From positions 270,919 to 334,918 of the forward strand of contig CAWARY010000001.1 of the NCBI GenBank assembly GCA_963784645.1: a DNA stretch of 64,000 bases, in the 5' to 3' direction. Position 1 is the stretch's first letter. The number at the start of each line of letters is the position of its first letter. The DNA is from JBBRVW01 sp963784645 (lineage in GTDB: Bacteria > Actinomycetota > Actinomycetes > JACCUZ01). Positions 8,828-18,109 of the stretch are shown piece after piece. Under the pieces are notes generated by a model. That model had not been told where the DNA came from. It searched no databases and saw only the letters and a program-made list of their open reading frames with translations. Made by a program: the position numbers and the translations under genes.

Positions 8828-8864
8828 GAAGGAGCCCACCCGTTCTACGGGTGCGGCTCCCTTC
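8828..8864 (+). terminator. Hairpin terminator downstream of the DUF5999 gene
   Basis: A stem starting GAAGGAGCCCACCCG pairs with CGGGTG and GGCTCCCTTC around a 5-base loop, with one bulge. It starts 22 bases after the DUF5999 stop. The T-tract is short (GGTTTC), as is usual in high-GC actinobacteria. Confidence 0.65.
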
Positions 8865-8932
8865 GCGGTTTCAGGGGGCCGCTGGGTCGCTGGCACGCCG
8901 ACCGCGCGGCGCAGCTCTCCCGCCGTTCAGGG

Positions 8933-8985
8933 TTCGGTCAGAGCGGCTTCGGACGAGGACGACCCTCGGCTGCCGGGCTGGGCGC
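8933..8985. repeat. Diverged, inverted copy of the 63-bp repeat family
   Basis: Read on the minus strand this stretch carries GCAGCCGAGGGTCGTCCT followed by CCGAAGCCGCTCTGACC. It matches the repeat unit at 9141-9340 and the copy near 48.9 kb. It is oriented opposite to the tandem array. Confidence 0.75.
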
Positions 8986-9140
8986 CGTCGGTCCTGATCC
9001 CGCCGTCTCGAGGGGTGGGACGGACGTGAGCCCTACCGCGGCTTGTTCGTGTCGGCCGTGGCCTGCAAGACGCGGTTGACCCGAAGACGCCACGGCAAGG
9101 GGCTCGGCGCAGGGATTTCGTCCCGAATGGCGGGACATGA

Positions 9141-9340
9141 CCAACGGCGACCGGCCGGGCACCCGAGGGTCGTCCTGATCTGAAGCCGCTTGTGGCCGCA
9201 CCACCAACGGCGACCGGCCGGGCACCCGAGGGTCGTCCTGATCTGAAGCCGCTTGTGGCCGCACCACCAACGGCGACCGGCCAGGCACCCGAGGGTCGTC
9301 CTGATCTGAAGCCGCTCTGACCTGAGCCACCAACGGCGGG
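9141..9340. repeat. 63-bp tandem repeat array (three full copies and a partial fourth)
   Basis: Units start at 9141, 9204, 9267 and 9330 with an exact 63-bp period. Each begins CCAACGGCGACCGGCC and contains GAGGGTCGTCCTGATCTGAA then GCCGCTTGTGGCC. Copies 1 and 2 are identical; copy 3 has one early substitution and a changed end (GCCGCTCTGACC). The 63-bp period keeps a minus-strand frame open, giving a 21-residue repeat, but there is no start signal or recognisable protein. The zone 8865-9415 therefore holds no gene that I can support. Confidence 0.92.
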
Positions 9341-9415
9341 AGCGACCGTCAGTAGCTCCGCACGGATCGCCGACCCTGGCTGCACGGGTCGCCGAACCGC
9401 GCCGCAAGGATCGCC

Positions 9416-12325
<2,910 letters not shown>

Positions 12326-12379
12326 TCGGGCCTCCGGAGGGGTCGTCGGCCGCACGCCGGCGGCCGGCCGAGGTGCGGT

Positions 12380-12502
12380 CCCCCTCTGTCGCTGGTGCTC
12401 CAGAGCTGCCTCGACCGCGTGGTCCTGGGTGCCTGAGAGGTTCCGGGGAGGTTGCCCCTTCGGCGCCTCATCGACAAGCGGGATGAGGTCTCTCCCACGC
12501 GG
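12380..12502 (-). promoter_or_regulatory. Glycine riboswitch upstream of gcvP
   Basis: The minus strand carries the conserved glycine aptamer blocks in order: GTGGGAGAGACC, GGCGCCGAAGGGGCAACC, then CCTCTCAGGCACC. The P1 arms CCGCGTGG and CCACGCGG pair (12495-12502 with 12415-12422). A CTCTGGAG...GACAGAGGGGG tail follows, typical of a single-aptamer switch with a vestigial second unit. It ends about 55 bases before the gcvP start. Glycine binding normally turns gcv genes on. Confidence 0.92.
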
Positions 12503-12607
12503 GTTCGTGAGCAGGAACACCCTACCCCGCGGGCCGGGCCCGTCCCGAGATGCGACCAGGGGACCGGCAGGCCGCCGGTCCCCCCGAGTCGATGCGGTGG
12601 CGCGTTG

Positions 12608-13222
12608 CTACCCGGTCTGGCGGGCGGCCCGCCGGGCCGACAGCTCGTCGGTGCCTGCGCGCGACGGCTCGTCGTCGTGCGCCCGCTCCCCCGGCATCTC
12701 GGCGAGCGAGCCCTCGACCTCACGCCAGACCCGGCCGACGGCGATGCCGAAGACTCCCTGCCCGCCCTGCACCAGGTCGACGACCTCGTCGGCGGAGGTG
12801 CACTCGTAGACGCTGGCGCCGTCGCTCATGAGGGTGATCTGCGCGAGGTCGTCGACGCCGCGCTCGCGCAGGTGAGCGACCGCGGTGCGGATGTTCTGCA
12901 GCGAGACCCCGGTGTCGAGCAGTCGCTTGACCACCTTGAGCACGAGGATGTCGCGGAAGCCGTAGAGCCGCTGGCTGCCGGACCCCGCCGCACCACGGAT
13001 GCCGGGCTCGACCAGGCCGGTCCGGGCCCAGTAGTCCAGCTGGCGGTAGGTGATGCCGGCCGCTGCGCAGGCCGTCGGCCCTCGGTAGCCCATGTCCTCG
13101 GGCAGCATCGGCAGGTCGTCGGTGAAGAGCAGGCCCTGCTGGCCGGCCTGCGCCCGGGCACGCGTACGCGCGACCGGGTCAGGCCCGTCAGCACCGGTGC
13201 TGCTGGAGCCGCTGTCGCTCAC
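12608..13222 (-). CDS. MerR-family transcriptional regulator (Rv1830-type)
   Basis: A 204-residue MerR-like protein. A disordered N-terminus is followed by a winged-helix segment (YRGPTACAAAGITYRQLDYW, about residues 47-66) with SGSQRLYGFRDILVLKVV, then a coiled region with LLDTGVSLQNIRTAV. No metal-binding cysteine cluster is present. The GTG at 13222 leaves the usual length; an upstream in-frame extension is Arg/Pro-rich and non-homologous. It sits between gcvP and the DUF151 gene as in mycobacteria. Its targets are not deducible here; a 229-base gap with no other gene precedes it and should hold its promoter. Confidence 0.85.
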   Translation of the reverse strand: MSDSGSSSTGADGPDPVARTRARAQAGQQGLLFTDDLPMLPEDMGYRGPTACAAAGITYRQLDYWARTGLVEPGIRGAAGSGSQRLYGFRDILVLKVVKRLLDTGVSLQNIRTAVAHLRERGVDDLAQITLMSDGASVYECTSADEVVDLVQGGQGVFGIAVGRVWREVEGSLAEMPGERAHDDEPSRAGTDELSARRAARQTG

Positions 13223-13451
13223 GCCGACCTCCGTCTCGCGCCCCCGCGGGGAAGAACCGGCTCCCCGCTGCGGGTCGGTCCAGGTGGGAGTTCCATCGGT
13301 GGAACTACACCAGGGGCGTTTCTTCCTGCGACGGTACGGCCGCCCCGGGCCCCCGGTCAACGACGGCGCGCCCGTGGCGGCGAAAAGTCTCACCCTCACC
13401 TCGAGGTTCACGCGGACCGCACCCGCGGTGCTCGTTCGCGGGGTGCGGGGC

Positions 13452-13937
13452 TCACGGGGGCGCGGGACCCTCGAAGTCCTCCGGTGAGATCTGGTCGAGG
13501 AACTCGCGGAACTTCTCCACCTCGTCCTCCTGCTCGTCGGGGATGCTGATGCCCGCCTCGGCGAGCACCTCCTCGGCGCCGAAGATCGGGGTCGACGTGC
13601 GGAGGGCGACGGCGATGGCGTCGGACGGGCGGGCGCTCACCTCGAGGCCGGAGGCGAAGACCATCTCGGCGTAGAAGACGCCGTCGCGCAGCGAGGTGAT
13701 GCGCACCTGGGTGAGCTCCTGGCCGGCCGCCTCGAGCAGGTCGCGGATCAGGTCGTGGGTCAGCGGCCGCGGCGGCACGACTCCCTGCTGGGCGAACGCG
13801 ATCGCAGTCGCCTCCCCCGCGCCGATCCAGATCGGCAGGTAGCGCTCGCCGCCGGATTCCTTGAGCAGGACGATCGGCTGGTTCGACGGCATCTCGACCC
13901 GCACCCCGACGACGTCCAGCTCGTTCACCTCACCCAC
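13452..13937 (-). CDS. Bifunctional nuclease-family (DUF151) protein
   Basis: A 161-residue DUF151 protein with the family's typical blocks: RYLPIWIGAGEATAIAFA, PRPLTHDLIRDLLEA, and SARPSDAIAVALR. Family members in plants have reported nuclease activity; bacterial function is poorly known. The GTG at 13937 (protein beginning VGEVNELDVVGVRVE) was preferred because mycobacterial homologues, as I recall them, begin with GEV; a second GTG at 13928 is possible. It lies 48 bp after the FtsR-type gene in a conserved cluster with regulators of metabolism and division. Confidence 0.85.
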   Translation of the reverse strand: MGEVNELDVVGVRVEMPSNQPIVLLKESGGERYLPIWIGAGEATAIAFAQQGVVPPRPLTHDLIRDLLEAAGQELTQVRITSLRDGVFYAEMVFASGLEVSARPSDAIAVALRTSTPIFGAEEVLAEAGISIPDEQEDEVEKFREFLDQISPEDFEGPAPP

Positions 13938-13985
13938 ACTACCCGCGCGCATCGGCGCGGCCGGGGTGGTGGGCGGTCGGATTCG

Positions 13986-14729
13986 CTAGCGACCTGTGAC
14001 GTCGCGCAGCCGGGTGCGCACCAGCGCGGTGTGCAGCCGCAGTGACAAGGCCCCCATCTCGCGCGCGACCTCCTCGGCGCGTGCTCTGGCCTGCGGGCTG
14101 CGCTGCCGCAGCAGCGGGCCGACGACCTGCCCGACGAGGTCGACCTCGCGGTCGGCGGCGGTGCGGAACGACCGCAGGTGCCGCGGCTCGAGACCGAAGT
14201 CGGCCATCTCCGCGACGGCGGTCGCGATGACCAGTGCGTCGGCGTCGAAGAACTCGTCACCGCTGCGCCCGCGGATCGCCGCCACCAGTCCGTAGCCCTC
14301 GATCTCGGCCAGCAGGTCGGCGTCGATCTGCGCCGACACCTGGAGCTCGTCCCGGGACAACCGCAGCTCGGTGGTCTCACCCATCGCCCGCGGCCCGGGT
14401 GCCCAGTCCGGCCGACCGGCGGAGCTCGGCGCCTGCGGGCGCCCGCCCGGGATCGCCGGTGGCTCGAGGCCACGGTCGAGCGCGCTGAGGTGCTCCTTGA
14501 TCACCCGGAGCGGCAGGTAGTGGTCGCGCTGGGTGGCCAGCACGTAGTGCAGCCGGGCGACATCCGCATGGCTGAACTTGCGGTAGCCGGACGGGGTCCG
14601 CGCCGGCTCGACGAGACCTTCGGACTCCAGGAACCGGATCTTGGAGATGGTGACGTCGGGGAAGTCGGTGCGCAGCTGCGTCAGCACCTCCCCGATGCTC
14701 ATGAGCGACCGGGAGGGAACAGCGCTCAT
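13986..14729 (-). CDS. ftsR: MerR-family regulator of the FtsR / Rv1828 type
   Basis: A 247-residue regulator whose N-terminal winged helix reads MSIGEVLTQLRTDFPDVTIS, then KIRFLESEGLVEPARTPSGY, the FtsR/Rv1828 signature. A variable linker (about residues 100-130) separates it from a C-terminal dimerisation domain. In Corynebacterium glutamicum the homologue activates ftsZ; whether it does here is inferred from family. The ATG at 14729 gives a start resembling mycobacterial homologues; an internal ATG at 14702 is the alternative. Its start is 10 bases after the garA stop, suggesting co-transcription with garA. Confidence 0.88.
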   Translation of the reverse strand: MSAVPSRSLMSIGEVLTQLRTDFPDVTISKIRFLESEGLVEPARTPSGYRKFSHADVARLHYVLATQRDHYLPLRVIKEHLSALDRGLEPPAIPGGRPQAPSSAGRPDWAPGPRAMGETTELRLSRDELQVSAQIDADLLAEIEGYGLVAAIRGRSGDEFFDADALVIATAVAEMADFGLEPRHLRSFRTAADREVDLVGQVVGPLLRQRSPQARARAEEVAREMGALSLRLHTALVRTRLRDVTGR

Positions 14730-14739
14730 CGACGCAGGC

Positions 14740-15261
14740 TCATCCCTGCTGGGCTGAGGGATAGAAGACCAGGCGGTACTTGCCGACCTGGACCTCGTCG
14801 CCCCCGGCGAGGGTGGTGTCGTCGATGCGTTCGCGGTTGACGTAGGTGCCGTTGAGCGAGCCCACGTCGCGGACATGGAAGCCGGTGTCGCCGCGGACGA
14901 ACTCCGCGTGCCGCCGCGAGACGGTGACGTCGTCGAGGAAGATGTCCGACGACGGATGCCGGCCGGCCGTGGTGGTGTCCGAGTCCAGCAGGAACCGGCT
15001 GCCGCTGTTGGGACCCCGACGGACGACGAGCAGCGCGGACGCGGGTGGCAGGGCGTCGACCGCTGCCTGGTCGGCCGTCGAGAGCGCCTCGGAGCGCTCC
15101 TTCTCACCCTCACCCGGCTCGAAGCCGGCGTTGATCGTGATGGTCGACGTCTCACCGGGTGACGGCGAAGCGGCGGTCGCCGGCTTGAGCGCGGCCCCGC
15201 AGCTGCCGCAGAAGCGTGCGTCGTCGGTGTTGCTGTGACCGCACTGGGTGCAGAACGGCAT
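14740..15261 (-). CDS. garA: FHA-domain regulator GarA (OdhI-like) with N-terminal zinc ribbon
   Basis: A 173-residue phospho-switch protein. In mycobacteria GarA inhibits 2-oxoglutarate dehydrogenase and NAD-glutamate dehydrogenase until Ser/Thr kinases phosphorylate its N-terminal threonines. Here the C-terminal FHA domain shows GRHPSSDIFL, SRRHAEF and GSLNGTYVN. A candidate phosphorylation segment, GETSTITINAG, lies near residue 37. The N-terminus adds a zinc-ribbon-like CTQCGH...FCGSCG pair (residues 4-20), absent from mycobacterial GarA as I recall it. The ATG was chosen because GGGAGG precedes it by 9 bases. The gene lies between gcvH and ftsR. Confidence 0.92.
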   Translation of the reverse strand: MPFCTQCGHSNTDDARFCGSCGAALKPATAASPSPGETSTITINAGFEPGEGEKERSEALSTADQAAVDALPPASALLVVRRGPNSGSRFLLDSDTTTAGRHPSSDIFLDDVTVSRRHAEFVRGDTGFHVRDVGSLNGTYVNRERIDDTTLAGGDEVQVGKYRLVFYPSAQQG

Positions 15262-15510
15262 CGAGGCTGCCTCCCTCGCCACGAGGGCGGGTGGGTAGCC
15301 GCCGGCCACGGTGGTGGCCGCCGGACGGGACGGACGGGCGGGGTGCTGCCGGACAGGCTACGACCTCGGGACGGCGCGTTCCGGGCGAACTGTCGACCTC
15401 CACCCCAGGTCGAGGGGATGGTGGTGGTGGGGAACCTACGGCCCGCTGTGTTTCGGGGTCAACCGGCTCGGCGCGTCGCCGGTCCTCCCCTTCCCGGGCG
15501 GGCCAGCACG

Positions 15511-15888
15511 TCAGGGGCCGAGGGTGCCCTGGTACGCCGCGGCGTCGAGCAGGCCGTCGGCCGCTGCCGCGTCGTCCGGCCGGATGGTGAACATCCAGCC
15601 GTCGCCGTAGGGGTCGCTGTTGACCAGCTCCGGTGAGGTGTCGAGGGCCTCGTTGCGCTCGACGACGGTGCCGCTCACCGGCGCGTACAGGTCGGAGACG
15701 CTCTTGGTCGACTCGACCTCGCCGCAGGTGTCGCCGGCCTTCACCTGGCTGCCGGCCTCGGGCAGGGTCACGAAGACGATGTCGCCGAGCGCGTCCTGCG
15801 CGTAGTCGGTGACCCCGATCCGCAGGGTGTCACCCTCGGTGCGGACCCACTCGTGGTCCGTCGTGTACCGCAGGTCCTCGGGGATCAC
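15511..15888 (-). CDS. gcvH: Glycine cleavage system H protein
   Basis: A 125-residue lipoyl carrier that shuttles the aminomethyl group from GcvP to GcvT. The lipoylation site is Lys62 in GEVESTKSVSDLYAP, and the N-terminus DLRYTTDHEWV is typical. Length is normal. Its start lies 10 bp from the stop of the preceding DUF881 gene, so it is probably the end of the DUF881-sbp-DUF881 transcript, with a 249-bp gap before garA. Separation from gcvP but presence in the same cluster matches mycobacteria. Confidence 0.96.
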   Translation of the reverse strand: MIPEDLRYTTDHEWVRTEGDTLRIGVTDYAQDALGDIVFVTLPEAGSQVKAGDTCGEVESTKSVSDLYAPVSGTVVERNEALDTSPELVNSDPYGDGWMFTIRPDDAAAADGLLDAAAYQGTLGP

Positions 15889-15898
15889 GCGCCCTCGC

Positions 15899-16795
15899 TC
15901 ACTGGTCGTTGTCGTCGTTCGCGGCCGGCCGAGCGTAACGAGGCGACGGAGCGGCCCGCAAGGACGTGATGTCCACCTGGTCCCGCTGGGTCACCACGCC
16001 CTGCGCCTCCTTCTGCCGCAGCACGTCCAGGACCCCGCCGGGGATGCCCAGCGCGGCTTCCAGGGTGCGGGGGTCCCCGATCACCAGGAAGCGGTACGGG
16101 GAGCTGAGCAACGTGCCGTCGACGACGACACCCGGCCCGTCGACGCCGGTGTCCGCCGGGTCGACGAACGCGGTACTGGCGACCACCCGCACGGCCGGCC
16201 CGTCCAGCGTCGACAGCTCGACCGCCTCGGCGCCGGCGTCGCGCAGCTCCTGCAGGGTGTCGAGCAGCACCTCGGAGCCGACGTCGCCCCTCGGGTCGCT
16301 GATGGTGATCTCGACCCCCGGACCGGTCGCCGGGAGGGTGCCGGCGAGGACGCCCAGGACCCGGGCCCGGTCCTGCGCCGCCTGCAGCGCCGCGAGGGAG
16401 CCGCCGCTGCCGGCGGTCACCGCGGCGCGGGTGTCCTCGAGGTCGCGTGCCTCCTGCCGCAGGCGGTCGGCCCGTTCCGTGACGTCGTCGAGGATGCGCA
16501 CGAGGTCGGTCTGGCGCAGGCCGTCCAGCCCGGTGTCCTGGGTCGAGCGCACCTGCACGACCACGGCGAACCCCAGGACGGCGCAGAGCAGCGCCGGCAG
16601 CAGGTGGCCGCGCTTGACCCGCGGCCGGAACGCCGACGCGAGCCGGGTCCATGCGTTGCGCTGCACCGAGCTGCGGACCGCGACCGCGTCCTCCCGCCCT
16701 GCTTCCGTCCCCGTCCCCGGCGCCGGCTCGCGGCCGTAACCCCCGTCGGGCAGGTCCACGCCCCGCTCGTGCCGCCCGCCGCGCGCCATCATCAC
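15899..16795 (-). CDS. DUF881 membrane protein (Rv1825-like)
   Basis: A 298-residue protein: a basic, disordered N-terminus, one transmembrane helix near residues 64-82 (HLLPALLCAVLGFAVVVQV), a coiled coil, then the DUF881 domain with GPGVEITISDPRG and SSPYRFLVIGDP. The fold is exported, so it acts outside the membrane. It is paired with a second DUF881 gene flanking sbp. The mycobacterial member has been linked to wall growth, but the biochemical role is unknown. The first of three adjacent ATG codons was used as the start. Confidence 0.85.
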   Translation of the reverse strand: MMMARGGRHERGVDLPDGGYGREPAPGTGTEAGREDAVAVRSSVQRNAWTRLASAFRPRVKRGHLLPALLCAVLGFAVVVQVRSTQDTGLDGLRQTDLVRILDDVTERADRLRQEARDLEDTRAAVTAGSGGSLAALQAAQDRARVLGVLAGTLPATGPGVEITISDPRGDVGSEVLLDTLQELRDAGAEAVELSTLDGPAVRVVASTAFVDPADTGVDGPGVVVDGTLLSSPYRFLVIGDPRTLEAALGIPGGVLDVLRQKEAQGVVTQRDQVDITSLRAAPSPRYARPAANDDNDQ

Positions 16796-17124
16796 GCTTT
16801 GAACAGCTGGCGCCGGATGGCGGCCGAGTTGGCGAAGATCCGGATGCCGAGCACGACGACCACTCCGGTCGACAGCTGTGTCCCGACGCCGAGCTGGTCA
16901 CCCAGGTAGACGATGAGCGCCGCGACGGTCACGTTCGACACGAACGACACGACGAACACCCGGTCGTCGAAGATCCCGTCGAGCAGCGCGCGGACGCCGC
17001 CGAACACCGCGTCCAGGGCGGCGACCACCGCGATGGGGAGGTAGGGCTGGACCCAGGTCGGGACCGTCGGCTCCAGGAAGAGCCCGGCGACGATGCCCAG
17101 CACCAGCCCGACAGCGGCAATCAC
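16792..17124 (-). CDS. sbp: Small basic protein Sbp (DUF1290)
   Basis: A 110-residue membrane protein with three hydrophobic stretches, beginning IAAVGLVLGIVAGLFL. The family hallmark is LPIAVVAALDAVFGGVRALL near residues 29-48. Homologues sit next to division or envelope genes in many Gram-positives; function is unknown. Its start and stop both overlap neighbouring DUF881 genes by 4 bp (ATGA), so the three are one translational unit. Confidence 0.9.
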   Translation of the reverse strand: MIAAVGLVLGIVAGLFLEPTVPTWVQPYLPIAVVAALDAVFGGVRALLDGIFDDRVFVVSFVSNVTVAALIVYLGDQLGVGTQLSTGVVVVLGIRIFANSAAIRRQLFKA

Positions 17125-18074
17125 TGGTTCTTCCCCCTCGACACTGATCCGTCCTTGCTCTGGTCCGAGCCGCCGCCAGCTGCCCCGGGAACAGCCGGCG
17201 GCACGGCGTAGCGCAGCGTCACACCGACCGAGGCCGCCAGGTCGAGCGAGCCGTCGTCGGTGACCGTGGAGGTGATCCCGTAGCCCTTCAGGACCTGGAG
17301 GTAGCTGCCACCGAAGCCTCCCACGAACGTCGTGCGCAGCCGGTCCGGGTCGCCCACCGCCTCGACGACGTACGGCGGGGCGAGCGGACGGAAGTCGACG
17401 AGCACCGCCTCACCGGCGGATCGGATCGCGCTCAGAGCCGTGAGCCGCTGGCCGTTGACCGCGACCGCCTCGGCTCCCGCCGCCCAGATCTCGTTGACGA
17501 CGGTCTGGAGGTCACGGTCAGTGACCCGACCCTGGTTGGCGGTCTCCGTGCGGGGGTCGACGTCGGCCCCGTCGGCGAGACCGCCGCTGTCGCTCGCGTC
17601 GTCCAGCCGGACGACCATCCCGGGGCCGCTGACGGCCACCGCGCCGGTGGCCGCCTCCAGCTCGTCGAGCCGGGCGGCCAGCTGCGCACCCTCCCCGGTC
17701 AGTGTGAGCGCCTGGCGCTGCGCACGCTGGACGGACGCGCGCTGCCGGTCCAGCCGACGCTGGGCGGCCTCGTTGTCGTCGGCGCGCTGCTGCACCTCGG
17801 CCACCAGCGCGTCGCGGGCCTGGGCGACCGACCCGGCCCGCTCACGGGTCTGCGCGAACGCGGTGGCGAGGAGCAGCCCGACGGCGAGCAGTCCGACGGC
17901 CAGCACCCAGACCGACCCGCGACCGGCCGGCTCGCCGGCATCGCGGCGCGCTGCCGCCCGGGCGTAGCCGTCGTCCAGGGATCCCTCGACGAGATCGCGC
18001 AGCAGCAGCATCGAGTCGGCCCGGCTGGGCGGCTCGTCGGTGCGGGGCGGGGCAGGCGTCGGCATCGTGGCCAT
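17121..18074 (-). CDS. DUF881 membrane protein (Rv1823-like)
   Basis: A 317-residue paralogue of the DUF881 protein two genes downstream. A Pro-rich cytoplasmic N-terminus is followed by a transmembrane helix near residues 57-73 (VLAVGLLAVGLLLATAF), a coiled coil, and the DUF881 domain (SGPGMVVRLDDASDS; VEAVGDPDRLRTTFVGGFGG). The ATG at 18074 was chosen because nothing upstream in the frame resembles the family; ATG 18065 is also possible. It overlaps sbp by 4 bp. Two DUF881 proteins around sbp suggest a membrane complex; this is inference. Confidence 0.82.
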   Translation of the reverse strand: MATMPTPAPPRTDEPPSRADSMLLLRDLVEGSLDDGYARAAARRDAGEPAGRGSVWVLAVGLLAVGLLLATAFAQTRERAGSVAQARDALVAEVQQRADDNEAAQRRLDRQRASVQRAQRQALTLTGEGAQLAARLDELEAATGAVAVSGPGMVVRLDDASDSGGLADGADVDPRTETANQGRVTDRDLQTVVNEIWAAGAEAVAVNGQRLTALSAIRSAGEAVLVDFRPLAPPYVVEAVGDPDRLRTTFVGGFGGSYLQVLKGYGITSTVTDDGSLDLAASVGVTLRYAVPPAVPGAAGGGSDQSKDGSVSRGKNQ

Positions 18075-18109
18075 CGTCGCAGAACAGCCACGACGGTCCG
18101 CCCAGCGCC

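Noticed and set aside
9141..9340. CRISPR-like array
   Set aside because: Repeats are head-to-tail with no unique spacers and no cas genes nearby.
8927..9385. Minus-strand open frame with 21-residue repeats
   Set aside because: It exists only because 63 is divisible by three. There is no ribosome binding site and no homology, and it crosses a diverged, inverted copy of the repeat.
12326..12520. Upstream extension of gcvP
   Set aside because: The added residues would be read from the glycine riboswitch; GTG 12325 gives the normal protein.
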